This document shows, one piece after another, positions 16,534-25,477 of a stretch of DNA of 64,000 nucleotides; the stretch's first letter is position 1; each line of letters starts with the position of its first letter. This DNA comes from Rariloculus sp965263005 (GTDB lineage Bacteria > Pseudomonadota > Gammaproteobacteria > Steroidobacterales > Rariloculaceae). The stretch lies in assembly GCF_965263005.1 (NCBI RefSeq), contig NZ_OZ253579.1, positions 310,001 through 374,000 on the forward strand, written 5' to 3'. Made by a program: the position numbers and the translations under genes. The notes under the pieces are model-generated. The model did no database searches. It worked only from the letters and a program-made list of their open reading frames with translations, and had not been told where the DNA came from.

Positions 16534-19091
16534 AAGATGCGCTCGGGCGTTCTTGTTCGCCGGCCGCGCTCTTCGTCTACCTGCGCGCCGGCCAGGACCG
16601 GATCCGGCTCGCGCTCCGGTATGTTGTCTATCCTGAATTTCTCGAAGACCGCGTTGCGAGTAGCATCGCTCGCGATCAGGCCGTTGTCGGGATTGATACG
16701 CACGTCGACGATGCCGATCGGCCGTTCCAATGCGTGCGGGGGCTGGCCGTCGAGCGCTTCAGCCATGAATGTGATCCACGCCGGGATCGCCGTGAAGCCG
16801 CCCTGCTCGTTTCCGCCGAGCGGACGGTCCTCATCGAAACCGACCCAGGCAGCCGCGACGATGTCGGCGTTGAATCCGGCGAACCAGGCATCTCGAAGAT
16901 CGTTCGTCGTGCCGGTCTTGCCGGCCAGATCGGTTCGGCCGAGTTCTCTTTGCGCACGGTTGCCGGTGCCGCGCCGGATGACGTCACGCATCATGTCCGT
17001 CACGAGATAGACGTTCTGCGCCGAGACCGCTCGCTCGGCTCGCCGGGCGTCCGGATAAAGCTCGGTCACCGCGGCGATCGGCGCATCGGTCGCCGCGTCG
17101 ATCGGCGCGGGCTCAGTGTGTACCGGCTCCGTTGCGGCGGCCTTCGGCTCGTCGCAGGCAGGCGGCTCGATCACAGTATGGTACTCGGGCATTCCTGATT
17201 GCCGGCGCGCGGGCACGTCGATGCAGGCGACCTTCGGTTCTGCGCTGTAAAGCACGTTTCCGTTCGCGTCCTCGATTCGGTCGATGAAATACGGCGAGAC
17301 GGCGGAGCCGCCGTTGGCGAAGATTGCGTAACCGTTCGTAAGGTCGAGCGGTGACACACCTCCCGTGCCGAGCGCGAGCGAGAGATTCCTCGGCACGGCG
17401 ACATCGTCGAAGCCGAACTTTCTGACATGCCGAACCGTGTTTTCGACGCCCGTGCTTGCCATGACGCGCACCGTGGCCGCGTTATACGATCGGATGAGTG
17501 CCTCCCTGAGCTGGATCTCGCCATGGAACCGCGCGCCGAAGTTCTCCGGCTTCCAGACGGTCTCGAGCACGGGATCCTCGAACACGAACGGCGCGTCGTT
17601 GATGATCGTCGCCGTCGTGTAGTCGTGCTCCAGCGCCGCAGAGTAGACGAACGGCTTGAACGCGGAGCCGGGCTGGCGCGCCGACTGCGTCGCGCGGTTG
17701 AAGTTGCTGAGAAAGAAATCGAAGCCGCCGACCAGAGCGATCACGGCGCCGTCCTTCGGGTCGAGCGCGGAGAACGCGCCTTGCGCGTCGGGCAGTTGCG
17801 CCAGTCTCAAGGTGCCGCGGTCCACGCGGCGAAAACGAACGATTTCGCCGCTCGAAAGCACCTCATCGACCGACTTCGGCCGCGCGCCGACCGCGTTGTC
17901 CGTAATGAACGGCGCTGCCCATTCGACGGCGTCGAGCCCGATCGTCTGGTAGCCCGCCCCGCGCACGTATAAGAGCGCCTCCATCTCATCGGCACCGAGC
18001 ACGAGCCCAAGCTCGAACCCGGCCGCCTCGGAGTAGTCCGCAAGCAGTTCCGCCCAGCGCGTCTCGCTCCCGGACACGTCCGCGGGATCGTTCGACAACC
18101 CGACCCGGGCCACCGAACCTCGATAGCCATGACGCTCGTCGTACGCGATCAACGCGTCGCGTACGGCAATGTTGGCGGCACGCTGCAGCCGGCTGTCGGT
18201 CGTCGTCGTGACCTTGAGGCCGGTTTCGTAAGCGATATTGCCAAAACGCCGGATGACCTCAGCCCTCGCCATCTCGGCGAGGTAAGGTGCATCGAGTTGC
18301 GTCTCCTGACCATAGCGCCTCGAGAAAATCGGCACGGCCAACGCGTCGTCGTATGCGGTCCGCGTGATCTTCCCGAGCTCAAGCAGGCGGCGCAGCACGT
18401 AGGCTCTGCGCCCGGCGGCGTTCTGCGGGCTATATACGGGGTTCATGATCGACGGGCCCTGCGGAATGCCGGCGAGGACCGCGGCATCGGAGAGCGTCAG
18501 CTCGTCGAGTCGCTTGTCGAAATAGGTCTGCGCGGCGGCGGCGACCCCGTATGAGCCCTGACCGAAGAAAAACGTGTTGAAAAAGAGCTCGAGAATCTCC
18601 TGCTTGGCGAACTCCCGCTCGATGCGCAGCGCCAGAATCAGCTCCTTGAACTTGCGCACGAGCTGATAGTCGCGCGTCAGGAAATACTCGCGCGCGACCT
18701 GCTGCGTGATCGTGCTGCCGCCCGGGACGCGCTCGCCGCCCATGCCGGCCCGCACGAAATTGAACGCGGCTTTTGCCGTGTGCACCCAATCGAGGCCCGG
18801 GTGCTCGAAAAATCTGTCGTCTTCGGCGGCGAGTACGGCCGCGACCAGGATCTCGGGAATATCCTCGTACGGTACCGGTGTTCTCTTCTGCTCGCCGAAC
18901 TGCTGCATGAGCCGGCCGTCGCGGCTGTAAACGCGAAGCGGGATCTGGAGCCTGATGTCGCGCAGTTCCGCGGCGAGCGGCAGGCTCGGCTCCACGTAGT
19001 AATAGCCGCCGAACACGACAGCCGTAAGCGCGAGTCCGGCTGCCGCGAGGCAGCCGGTAAACACCAACGAAATCCTGAGGAAAACGTTCAT
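16530..19091 (-). CDS. mrcA: Penicillin-binding protein 1A (bifunctional peptidoglycan synthase)
   Basis: Class A PBP that polymerises glycan strands and cross-links peptides. The 853-residue protein has an N-terminal membrane anchor (residues 7-30). The GT51 domain shows catalytic E90 in EDDRFFEHPG plus GGSTITQQ. The transpeptidase domain shows SAFK (SxxK), SYN (SxN) and KTGT. Homologues commonly sit next to pilMNOPQ facing away, as here. The stop codon TAG coincides with the CTAG end of element copy C. Confidence 0.96.
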   Translation of the reverse strand: MNVFLRISLVFTGCLAAAGLALTAVVFGGYYYVEPSLPLAAELRDIRLQIPLRVYSRDGRLMQQFGEQKRTPVPYEDIPEILVAAVLAAEDDRFFEHPGLDWVHTAKAAFNFVRAGMGGERVPGGSTITQQVAREYFLTRDYQLVRKFKELILALRIEREFAKQEILELFFNTFFFGQGSYGVAAAAQTYFDKRLDELTLSDAAVLAGIPQGPSIMNPVYSPQNAAGRRAYVLRRLLELGKITRTAYDDALAVPIFSRRYGQETQLDAPYLAEMARAEVIRRFGNIAYETGLKVTTTTDSRLQRAANIAVRDALIAYDERHGYRGSVARVGLSNDPADVSGSETRWAELLADYSEAAGFELGLVLGADEMEALLYVRGAGYQTIGLDAVEWAAPFITDNAVGARPKSVDEVLSSGEIVRFRRVDRGTLRLAQLPDAQGAFSALDPKDGAVIALVGGFDFFLSNFNRATQSARQPGSAFKPFVYSAALEHDYTTATIINDAPFVFEDPVLETVWKPENFGARFHGEIQLREALIRSYNAATVRVMASTGVENTVRHVRKFGFDDVAVPRNLSLALGTGGVSPLDLTNGYAIFANGGSAVSPYFIDRIEDANGNVLYSAEPKVACIDVPARRQSGMPEYHTVIEPPACDEPKAAATEPVHTEPAPIDAATDAPIAAVTELYPDARRAERAVSAQNVYLVTDMMRDVIRRGTGNRAQRELGRTDLAGKTGTTNDLRDAWFAGFNADIVAAAWVGFDEDRPLGGNEQGGFTAIPAWITFMAEALDGQPPHALERPIGIVDVRINPDNGLIASDATRNAVFEKFRIDNIPEREPDPVLAGAQVDEERGRRTRTPERIF

Positions 19092-19259
19092 CGACAGTGG
19101 TGCATTGTACGCTTTTGCGGGTGTTCAGTGCTCGGTGCCCGGTCCGCGCAGGGTGCCAAACGTCCCGGCAGGTGGCGAATTCCGGCACTTTGCTCAGGAT
19201 CGCCAGCGGCGGTTTGCTCGGCGTAAGCATACGCTAGTGTCTGGTTGACAAGGATTGGC

Positions 19260-20315
19260 GTGTTCCTGAGCGGCCGGAAACGATCCCTGATAGGGCTGGA
19301 CATCACCGCTTCGTCGGTCAAATTGATCGAATTGTCGGCGAGCGGGGGCAGCTATCGCGTCGAGGCTTTCTCGGCCGAAGCCACTCCGCCCAACGCGATC
19401 AACGACACGACGATCGTCGACGCGGACGCCGTCGGCGAAGCGATTCGCCGCGCTGTCAAACGATCGGGAAGCAAGACGCGGGAAGTCGCGATTGCGGTCA
19501 GCGGCGACGCGGCTATCTCCAAGGTCATCGAGGTGCCGAAGCATCTGAGCGGCGCCGACCTCGAGGATCAGGTCGAGCTCGACGCGGACCGGCACATCCC
19601 GTTTTCGATGGAGGAAGTCAGCTTCGACTTCGAGGTCGTTGGCCGCAGCGGACGCGATCCGGACATGCAAGACGTGCTGCTCGTTGCCGCGCGTACAGAA
19701 ACCGTCGAGCAGCGCCAGGTCGCCGTCGAAGCGGCCGGCCTGGTGCCGCGAGTCGTCGATGTCGAAACGTTCGCCGTCGAGAACGCGTGCCGAATGCTGG
19801 CCCATCAAATGCCCGCCGCAGGTTCGGGCAAGGTCGTCGCGATCGTCGACTTCGGAGCGAGCACGACGACGTTCAGCGTCCTGCACGACCTCAAGGTCAT
19901 CTACATGCGCGACCTCGCCTTCGGCGGGCACCAGCTCACCGAAGAGATCGTGCGCACATACGGCCTCAGCTTTGAGGAGGCCGGCCGCGCGAAGACGGAA
20001 GGCGGATTGCCGGGCGATTACCGCGTCGAAGTGCTCGAAAGCTTCATGGACGACATGTCGCAGCAGGTCAGCCGCTCGCTCCAGATCTTCCGGTCTGCCC
20101 GCACAGTGCAACCGGATCAGATCCTGATCTGCGGCGGCTGCGCGAACATCCCCGGCGTTTCCGGCGTGATTGGCAGCCGCGTGGGCATCGCGACGGATAT
20201 CGCTAACCCGCTGGGCCAGATGCGGTTGTCGCCGCGCGCCGAGGCACAGGGAGTGCAAGAGGCGGCGACGGCCTTGCTCACCGCCTGCGGACTCGCCCTG
20301 AGGCGCTTCTGCTGA
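19260..20315 (+). CDS. pilM: Type IV pilus inner-membrane platform protein PilM
   Basis: Cytoplasmic actin-like protein that binds the N-terminus of PilN and links the pilus alignment complex to the motor. The FtsA-like fold is visible in IGLDITASSVKLIEL, the VAIVDFGASTTTFSV phosphate loop and LICGGCANIPG. I chose GTG at 19260 because AAGGA lies five bases upstream and the product then begins like other PilM proteins (MFLSGRKRS); a TTG five codons upstream is the alternative. First gene of the pilMNOPQ operon, divergent from mrcA. Confidence 0.95.
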   Translation: MFLSGRKRSLIGLDITASSVKLIELSASGGSYRVEAFSAEATPPNAINDTTIVDADAVGEAIRRAVKRSGSKTREVAIAVSGDAAISKVIEVPKHLSGADLEDQVELDADRHIPFSMEEVSFDFEVVGRSGRDPDMQDVLLVAARTETVEQRQVAVEAAGLVPRVVDVETFAVENACRMLAHQMPAAGSGKVVAIVDFGASTTTFSVLHDLKVIYMRDLAFGGHQLTEEIVRTYGLSFEEAGRAKTEGGLPGDYRVEVLESFMDDMSQQVSRSLQIFRSARTVQPDQILICGGCANIPGVSGVIGSRVGIATDIANPLGQMRLSPRAEAQGVQEAATALLTACGLALRRFC

Positions 20316-20316
20316 C

Positions 20317-20886
20317 ATGCCGAGCATCAACCTGCTGCCGTGGCGCGAAGAACTGCGCCGGAAGCGCAAGAAGGACTTTATGCTTGCCCTGCTCGGTGCG
20401 GTGCTCGCGGGCGGGCTCATTGCCTATGCGTACAAGCTGACGCTGCAGGGCTCGACCGCGAGGCAGAATGCCCGCAACGCCATTCTCAAGGCCGAGATCG
20501 CGGCGCTCGACGGGCAGATCGACGAGATCCTCGGGCTCGAGAAGCAGACGGAGCGTCTGCTGGCCAGAATGCGGATCATCGACCGGCTGCAACGCTCGCG
20601 TCCCGACTCCGTGCATCTTTTCGATGAACTCGTCAACACACTGCCCGAAGGTGTGCGCTTGACCGCGGTCAGGCAAAGCGACGCTCGCATCGAGATCACC
20701 GGCGCCTCGCAATCGAGCGCGGGCGTCTCGGCGCTGATTCGCAATCTCGAAGGCTCCGAATGGCTCGCCGAGCCTGCCCTCGACGTCGTCGAGACCGTCG
20801 ATTCCGGGGCAACGCGCAACGCCACGTTCACGATTTTCGCCAGGCAGCGCTCGATGAGCGGCGAGTCCGAGGCGTTGCCGCCATGA
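20317..20886 (+). CDS. pilN: Type IV pilus alignment protein PilN
   Basis: Bitopic inner-membrane protein of the PilMNOP subcomplex. The 189-residue protein begins MPSINLLPWRE, the PilM-binding INLLPWR motif, then a basic stretch (RRKRKK) and one transmembrane helix at about residues 22-40, a coiled coil around 45-80 and a periplasmic ferredoxin-like domain. Starts one base after the pilM stop. Its TGA overlaps the pilO ATG. Confidence 0.96.
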   Translation: MPSINLLPWREELRRKRKKDFMLALLGAVLAGGLIAYAYKLTLQGSTARQNARNAILKAEIAALDGQIDEILGLEKQTERLLARMRIIDRLQRSRPDSVHLFDELVNTLPEGVRLTAVRQSDARIEITGASQSSAGVSALIRNLEGSEWLAEPALDVVETVDSGATRNATFTIFARQRSMSGESEALPP

Positions 20887-21485
20887 GCACCATCGAACAA
20901 CTGCGATCGCTCGATATCAACGAACCGGAGCGTTGGCCCGCGCAGCTTCGCATCGCCGCCGCCGTGCTCGTTTTTGCCGGCGTAGCGACTGTGGGTTCCT
21001 GCACGTTCGCGCTCAAGCCGCAGATCCCGCTGCTCGAACAGGCACAGCTTGAGGAGCAGGCGCTCAGAGCGGAGTTCGAGCGTAAACAGCGCAAAGCGGC
21101 CAATTTCGACGCCTACAAGGCCCAGATCGCCGAGATCGAGCGCTCCTTCGGCACCACGCTGCGCCGGCTTCCTGGCCGGACCGAAGTTCCGAGCCTGCTG
21201 GTCGACATTTCTCAAACCGGGCTGAGCGCCGGCCTCGAAGAGAAGCTGTTTCAGCCGGCACGCGAGATTCAACGGGACTTCTACGCCGAGCTGCCAATCA
21301 AGATGCGCCTGTCAGGCAGCTACCACGAGCTCGGGCATTTCGTCAGCGGCATCGCGGCGCTGCCGCGAATCGTCACGCTGCACGACATCTCCATAGAACC
21401 TGTCGACAACGAGGGTTTCGACGAACTCACGCTCGACGTGACGGCCAAGACCTATCGTTATCCCGACGAGGCACCGATGCAGTGA
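20883..21485 (+). CDS. pilO: Type IV pilus alignment protein PilO
   Basis: Partner of PilN; the heterodimer spans the inner membrane and contacts PilP. The 200-residue product from ATG at 20883 (overlapping the pilN stop as ATGA) has one transmembrane helix at about residues 22-42, a coiled coil around 50-85 and a C-terminal periplasmic domain (SGSYHELGHFVSGIAALPRI, typical of PilO). The stop TGA overlaps the ancestral pilP start (TGATG). Confidence 0.95.
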   Translation: MSTIEQLRSLDINEPERWPAQLRIAAAVLVFAGVATVGSCTFALKPQIPLLEQAQLEEQALRAEFERKQRKAANFDAYKAQIAEIERSFGTTLRRLPGRTEVPSLLVDISQTGLSAGLEEKLFQPAREIQRDFYAELPIKMRLSGSYHELGHFVSGIAALPRIVTLHDISIEPVDNEGFDELTLDVTAKTYRYPDEAPMQ

Positions 21486-22180
21486 TGATGATTTGGAGAA
21501 CAGCGTGTCTAGCAGCCCGTGGCGAGAGTCCCGCGTCGCACCGAGACCGGCGAGGCGCCCGGCTGACAAGGCGCGAGGAGGGAGAATATCGGGAATATTC
21601 GACCGACGAGCAACGCAGTCAGCCGGGATGCATCGCCGGTCGAATGCAGGGGGGCTTTCGCCACGGGCTGCTAGCCCGCTTTGTCGCGCTCACCGCGCTC
21701 ACCGCCAGTGCCGGTGCCTGCGGCGGCGATACCCGCGATCTGCGCGAATATGTAGATGGCGTGAAAGCGCGGCCTGGCGGCCGTATCGAGCCGCTGCCGG
21801 AAATTCGCCCCGCGCCGACCTTCGTGTACGAACCCGGCGGCCGCCGTTCGCCGTTCATGCCGGATTCGCTCCCCGACACAGTGAGCGTGGACCCCGGTGC
21901 CGGCCGCGGACTGGACCCGATCCGGCCGCGCGAGCTTCTCGAACGGTTCCCGCTGGACACACTGCGCATGGTCGGCACGCTTGAAGCGCGGGGCCGTTCG
22001 TTCGGGCTCGTGCAGACGGCAGACGGCCTGATCCACCGCATCACGGTCGGTAACCGCATGGGCCGGAACGACGGCCTGATTGTGTCAATCACGGACTCCG
22101 CGATCGCGCTGGTCGAGACCGTCTCCGACGGGCGGGGCGGTTATCTCGACCGTCCAGCCGCTATCCGTCTCAGCGACTGA
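21485..22180 (+). CDS. pilP: Type IV pilus lipoprotein PilP with an in-frame MITE insertion in its signal-peptide region
   Basis: Inner-membrane-anchored lipoprotein linking PilN/PilO to the PilQ secretin. The mature part is normal: YVDGVKARPGG, then VYEPGGRRSPF and the C-terminal beta domain (LDTLRMVGTLEARGRSFGLVQ). The frame opens at ATG 21485 on the pilO stop. After the tenth codon it runs through the 158-bp element plus one CTAG (162 bases, 54 codons, no stop) before continuing with the hydrophobic stretch and the probable lipid-modified Cys (ASAGAC). Removing the insert restores a compact signal peptide starting MMIWRTACLARF. An internal ATG at 21644, inside the element, would give a short signal peptide (MQGGFRHGLLARF) and may now be the working start, though no clear Shine-Dalgarno precedes it. 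Confidence 0.9.
   Translation: MMIWRTACLAARGESPASHRDRRGARLTRREEGEYREYSTDEQRSQPGCIAGRMQGGFRHGLLARFVALTALTASAGACGGDTRDLREYVDGVKARPGGRIEPLPEIRPAPTFVYEPGGRRSPFMPDSLPDTVSVDPGAGRGLDPIRPRELLERFPLDTLRMVGTLEARGRSFGLVQTADGLIHRITVGNRMGRNDGLIVSITDSAIALVETVSDGRGGYLDRPAAIRLSD
21509..21674 (+). mobile_element. CTAG-flanked 158-bp MITE-like element (copy D) inside pilP
   Basis: CTAG at 21509-21512 and 21671-21674 flank a 158-base body. It begins CAGCCCGTGGCGAGAG and ends CTTTCGCCACGGGCTG, an inverted repeat of 11 exact bases extending further with mismatches. The body matches copy E (46518) over its full length with few differences and holds an internal AATATCGGGAATATT palindrome. It has no coding capacity of its own. 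The CTAG duplication suggests cut-and-paste insertion at a CTAG target, as with some IS5-like elements (inference). Confidence 0.9.
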
Positions 22181-22201
22181 TGCCGGGGCGCGGGTGAGAC
22201 G

Positions 22202-23731
22202 ATGAAGCTCATGCGCAGGTCGGCGCACGCTCGCCGCTGGAAATTCGCGCCGCGGTTGCGCGCCTTTACGGCCCGCCCGGCTTGGCTGCTCGCAGCCGTG
22301 GTCTTTGCAGCCGATGCACACTCTCAGCAACCATCCAGCGGGCAAGCCGAAGGGCTCGGACCGTTGCAGCCGCCGGAGCCAGAGCAAGCGCTCGGCCTGT
22401 TCGATCCCGACCGCGAGTACGTCGGCGAGCGGCTCACTCTGAACTTTCAGGACATCGACACGAGAGCGGTGTTGCAGCTTCTCGCCGATACGAGCGGGCT
22501 CAATATCGTCGTCAGTGACACGGTTCAGGGCAACGTGACGCTGCGCTTGCGCAACGTGCCATGGGATCAGGCGCTCGATATCCTCCTGACGACGAACGGT
22601 CTCGACATGCGGCGCAACGGCAACGTCATCATCGTCGCGCCGGCCGAGGAGATCGCCGCGCGCGACCAGGCTCGGCTCGCGGCGCTGGCTGCGCTCGAAG
22701 AGCTCGAGCCGCTGCGCTCGGAATTGATTCAGGTCAACTACGCCAAGGCCGGCGAGCTTGCGGCGCTGATCGGCGGCACGGGCGCCGCCGCACCGATGAC
22801 ATCGGCGCGCGGCAGCGTCGCGATCGACGAGCGCACGAACACCTTGCTCGTCCACGACACTTCCGAGCGGCAGGCCGATATCCGCCGGCTGGTATCCACG
22901 CTCGATGTTCCGATCCGGCAAGTGCTGATCGAGTCGCGCGTTGTCATCGTCAACGACGACTTCAGCCGCGAGCTTGGCGTCAGGTTCGGGTCGACGATCC
23001 TCGCGGACCGGAGCGATGGCCTGGTCACGTTAACGGGCACGGGTACGGGCTCGGACACGGTCGTTGCGTCAGCGCTTGACAACCTCGTCTCGTCCGGTCT
23101 GCCGTTCCCGGTCCAATCGCCACCGATCGATCAGCGCTACAGTGTCAACCTGCCCGTTGCCGCGCCAGCCGGCACGTTCGCCCTCGCGATTCTCGATTCC
23201 GGTTACCTCGTCGATCTCGAGCTCACGGCACTCGAAGCCGAAGGCAACGGCCGAATCGTTTCGTCGCCGCGCGTCATCACGGCCAACAACGTCGAGGCCC
23301 GGATCGAGCAGGGTGTCGAGATTCCATATCAGGAATCGGCATCGAGCGGCGCGACCACGACGCAGTTCAAGGAAGCACAGCTCAGCTTGACCGTGACGCC
23401 CCAGATTACACCCGATGACAGGATCATCATGGATCTGCAGGTCACGAAGGACTCGGTCGGCATGGTCGTGCCGAGCGCCACGGGCGGTTTCGTGCCGAGC
23501 ATCGATACGCGCTCGGTCAGTACCCAGGTGCTCGTCAAAGACGGCGAGACGGTGGTGCTCGGCGGCATTTATGAGACCGAAAATCGCGACACGGTCAGGA
23601 AGGTACCGGTGCTCGGCGATATCCCGGGACTGGGTATTCTGTTCCGCAGTCGAGCGCGCCTCGACAACGATGCGGAACTGTTGATTTTCGTAACGCCGCG
23701 CATCCTGAACGACAGCGGGAGGGTAAACTGA
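22202..23731 (+). CDS. pilQ: Type IV pilus secretin PilQ, short form
   Basis: Outer-membrane multimeric channel through which the pilus exits. The 509-residue protein has a signal peptide (about 1-41, after a long basic n-region), an STN/N0 domain (LTLNFQDIDTRAVLQLLAD, 78-96), a secretin N1 domain (VNYAKAGELAALI, TNTLLVHD), and the secretin core (IVSSPRVITANNVEARIEQGVEIPYQ to VPVLGDIPGLGILFRSR). No AMIN domains precede N0, making it about 200 residues shorter than Pseudomonas or Neisseria PilQ. Last gene of pilMNOPQ; aroK follows 40 bases later. Confidence 0.95.
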   Translation: MKLMRRSAHARRWKFAPRLRAFTARPAWLLAAVVFAADAHSQQPSSGQAEGLGPLQPPEPEQALGLFDPDREYVGERLTLNFQDIDTRAVLQLLADTSGLNIVVSDTVQGNVTLRLRNVPWDQALDILLTTNGLDMRRNGNVIIVAPAEEIAARDQARLAALAALEELEPLRSELIQVNYAKAGELAALIGGTGAAAPMTSARGSVAIDERTNTLLVHDTSERQADIRRLVSTLDVPIRQVLIESRVVIVNDDFSRELGVRFGSTILADRSDGLVTLTGTGTGSDTVVASALDNLVSSGLPFPVQSPPIDQRYSVNLPVAAPAGTFALAILDSGYLVDLELTALEAEGNGRIVSSPRVITANNVEARIEQGVEIPYQESASSGATTTQFKEAQLSLTVTPQITPDDRIIMDLQVTKDSVGMVVPSATGGFVPSIDTRSVSTQVLVKDGETVVLGGIYETENRDTVRKVPVLGDIPGLGILFRSRARLDNDAELLIFVTPRILNDSGRVN

Positions 23732-23771
23732 CCCGGACCGGGCGGCAGCGTTATTTCAGTAACCTGAACTC

Positions 23772-24305
23772 ATGGCGGACAAGGGCAACATCTACCTGAT
23801 CGGACCGATGGGCGTGGGCAAGACAGCCGTCGGCAAGCAGCTTGCGCTAAAGCTCGGGCTCGAGTTTTTCGATGCCGACGCCGAGATCGCGCGCCGCACG
23901 GGCGTCGACATCGCTTACATATTTGAAAAAGAAGGCGAGGCCGGGTTTCGCGAGCGCGAGAAAAACATGATCGCCGAGCTAAGCGCTCTCGGGCGCTCGG
24001 TCATCGCGACGGGCGGCGGAGCGATCCTGGACTCGGGCACCCGCGCACGGCTTGCGGCCACGGGCACGGTTATATACCTCAGGACCAGCATCGACGAACA
24101 AGTCAGGCGCACGGCGCAGACCCGGAAGCGGCCGTTGCTCAACACCGCGAATCCGCGCGCCGTGCTCGAGCGCCTGAGAGCCGAACGTGAGCCGCTCTAT
24201 GACGAGACCGCCGATATTCGGTTCGACACGACAGGCCACCGTGTCGCGCGCGTCGCTGCGGCCATCCAGAAGCTGCTTGAGGAACGGCGAGCGTTGCAAA
24301 AGTAG
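23772..24305 (+). CDS. aroK: Shikimate kinase
   Basis: Phosphorylates shikimate in chorismate synthesis. The 177-residue protein has Walker A GPMGVGKT at residues 11-18, the shikimate-binding DADAEI and Arg in FREREKN, the GGGA loop (ATGGGAIL), and the lid RKRPLL. The pilQ-aroK-aroB order is the classical gammaproteobacterial one. Confidence 0.97.
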   Translation: MADKGNIYLIGPMGVGKTAVGKQLALKLGLEFFDADAEIARRTGVDIAYIFEKEGEAGFREREKNMIAELSALGRSVIATGGGAILDSGTRARLAATGTVIYLRTSIDEQVRRTAQTRKRPLLNTANPRAVLERLRAEREPLYDETADIRFDTTGHRVARVAAAIQKLLEERRALQK

Positions 24306-24328
24306 ACCGCGCCTGCGACCCTTCCGCC

Positions 24329-25408
24329 GTGGAAACGCTCGAGGTTCGCTTGGGGGAACGCAGTTACCCGATCCACATCGGCGCGGGACTGCTTTCCGAC
24401 AGGGCATTGCTTGAGAGCACGGTGACGGCGGAGCAGGTGCTCATCGTCACCAACGAGACCGTAGCGCCGCTGTATCTGGAGCGTCTCAAGCGCGCTTTGC
24501 AGGCGCGCAGGACCGAAGCGCTCGTGCTGCCCGACGGCGAACAACACAAGACGCTCGCCACCTTCGCGAGCATCGTCGACCGGCTCATCGAGCTGCGCTT
24601 CCATCGAGACGGCTGCATCGTCGCGCTCGGTGGCGGCGTCGTCGGCGATGTCGCAGGCTTCGCCGCGGCAAGCTATCAGCGCGGAATCCAGTTCGTGCAG
24701 ATCCCGACGACCCTGCTCGCACAGGTCGATTCGTCGGTCGGCGGCAAAACGGCTGTCAATCATCCCAGCGCGAAAAACATGATCGGCGCGTTTCATCAGC
24801 CGGCCTGTGTGCTCGCCGACCTCGACACACTGCGCACGCTGCCGAAGCGCGAGTTGGCCGCTGGCGTCGCCGAAATCGTCAAATACGGCCTGATCGTCGA
24901 TCTGGAGCTGTTTCGCTGGCTCGAGACCAATATCGAGCGATTGGCCGCCCTGGATAGCGGGGCGCTCGCTCACACAATTCGCCGCAGTTGCGAGATCAAG
25001 GCGGCCGTCGTCGCCGAGGACGAGCGCGAGCACGGCAACCGGGCGCTGCTCAACCTCGGTCATACGTTCGGCCATGCGCTCGAGGCGCTCGGCGGCTACG
25101 GCAAGTGGCTGCACGGCGAAGCCGTCGCGATCGGTATCGGGCTCGCCGCGAAGACGTCGAACAGGCTCGGTTGGTTGTCCGCCGCCGATTGCGGCCGCAT
25201 CGAATCGTTGCTGCGCCGCGCAGGCTTGCCGGTCGAAGCCGACGGCGTGGAACCGGACGCCATGCTCGAAGCCATGGCCCTCGACAAGAAGGCGAGCCGT
25301 CACGGGCTCAAGCTCGTGCTGCTCAGGGAGATCGGTAATGCCGTCGTCACCGCGGCGCCCGAGCGCTCGGTGCTTCGCGATGTGCTGAGCGGGGAGCTCG
25401 GCGCTTGA
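24329..25408 (+). CDS. aroB: 3-dehydroquinate synthase
   Basis: Converts DAHP to 3-dehydroquinate, the second shikimate step, using NAD and a divalent metal. The 359-residue protein shows the NAD-binding ALGGGVVGDVAGFAA (99-113), the PTTLLAQVDSSVGGKTAVNH active-site block, the metal ligands Glu in AAGVAEIVKYG, and His in NLGHTFGHALE and HGEAVAIG. Start is GTG at 24329, 23 bases after aroK. Confidence 0.97.
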   Translation: METLEVRLGERSYPIHIGAGLLSDRALLESTVTAEQVLIVTNETVAPLYLERLKRALQARRTEALVLPDGEQHKTLATFASIVDRLIELRFHRDGCIVALGGGVVGDVAGFAAASYQRGIQFVQIPTTLLAQVDSSVGGKTAVNHPSAKNMIGAFHQPACVLADLDTLRTLPKRELAAGVAEIVKYGLIVDLELFRWLETNIERLAALDSGALAHTIRRSCEIKAAVVAEDEREHGNRALLNLGHTFGHALEALGGYGKWLHGEAVAIGIGLAAKTSNRLGWLSAADCGRIESLLRRAGLPVEADGVEPDAMLEAMALDKKASRHGLKLVLLREIGNAVVTAAPERSVLRDVLSGELGA

Positions 25409-25430
25409 CGAGAGATTACGGCCGGCCGGC

Positions 25431-25477
25431 GCGAGCGGATCGGCGGCCGCAGCGGCAGGCCGGTGAGACATGCGGGC
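25431..25477 (+). repeat. 47-bp dispersed repeat, copy 1
   Basis: Matches 53742-53788 at 37 of 47 positions without gaps, including an almost exact 22-base head (GCGAGYGGATCGGCGGCCGC...) and a YATGCGGGC tail. Both copies lie 20-35 bases beyond the stop of a plus-strand gene. Copy 1 contains the first possible ATG of the DUF445 gene. Confidence 0.6.
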
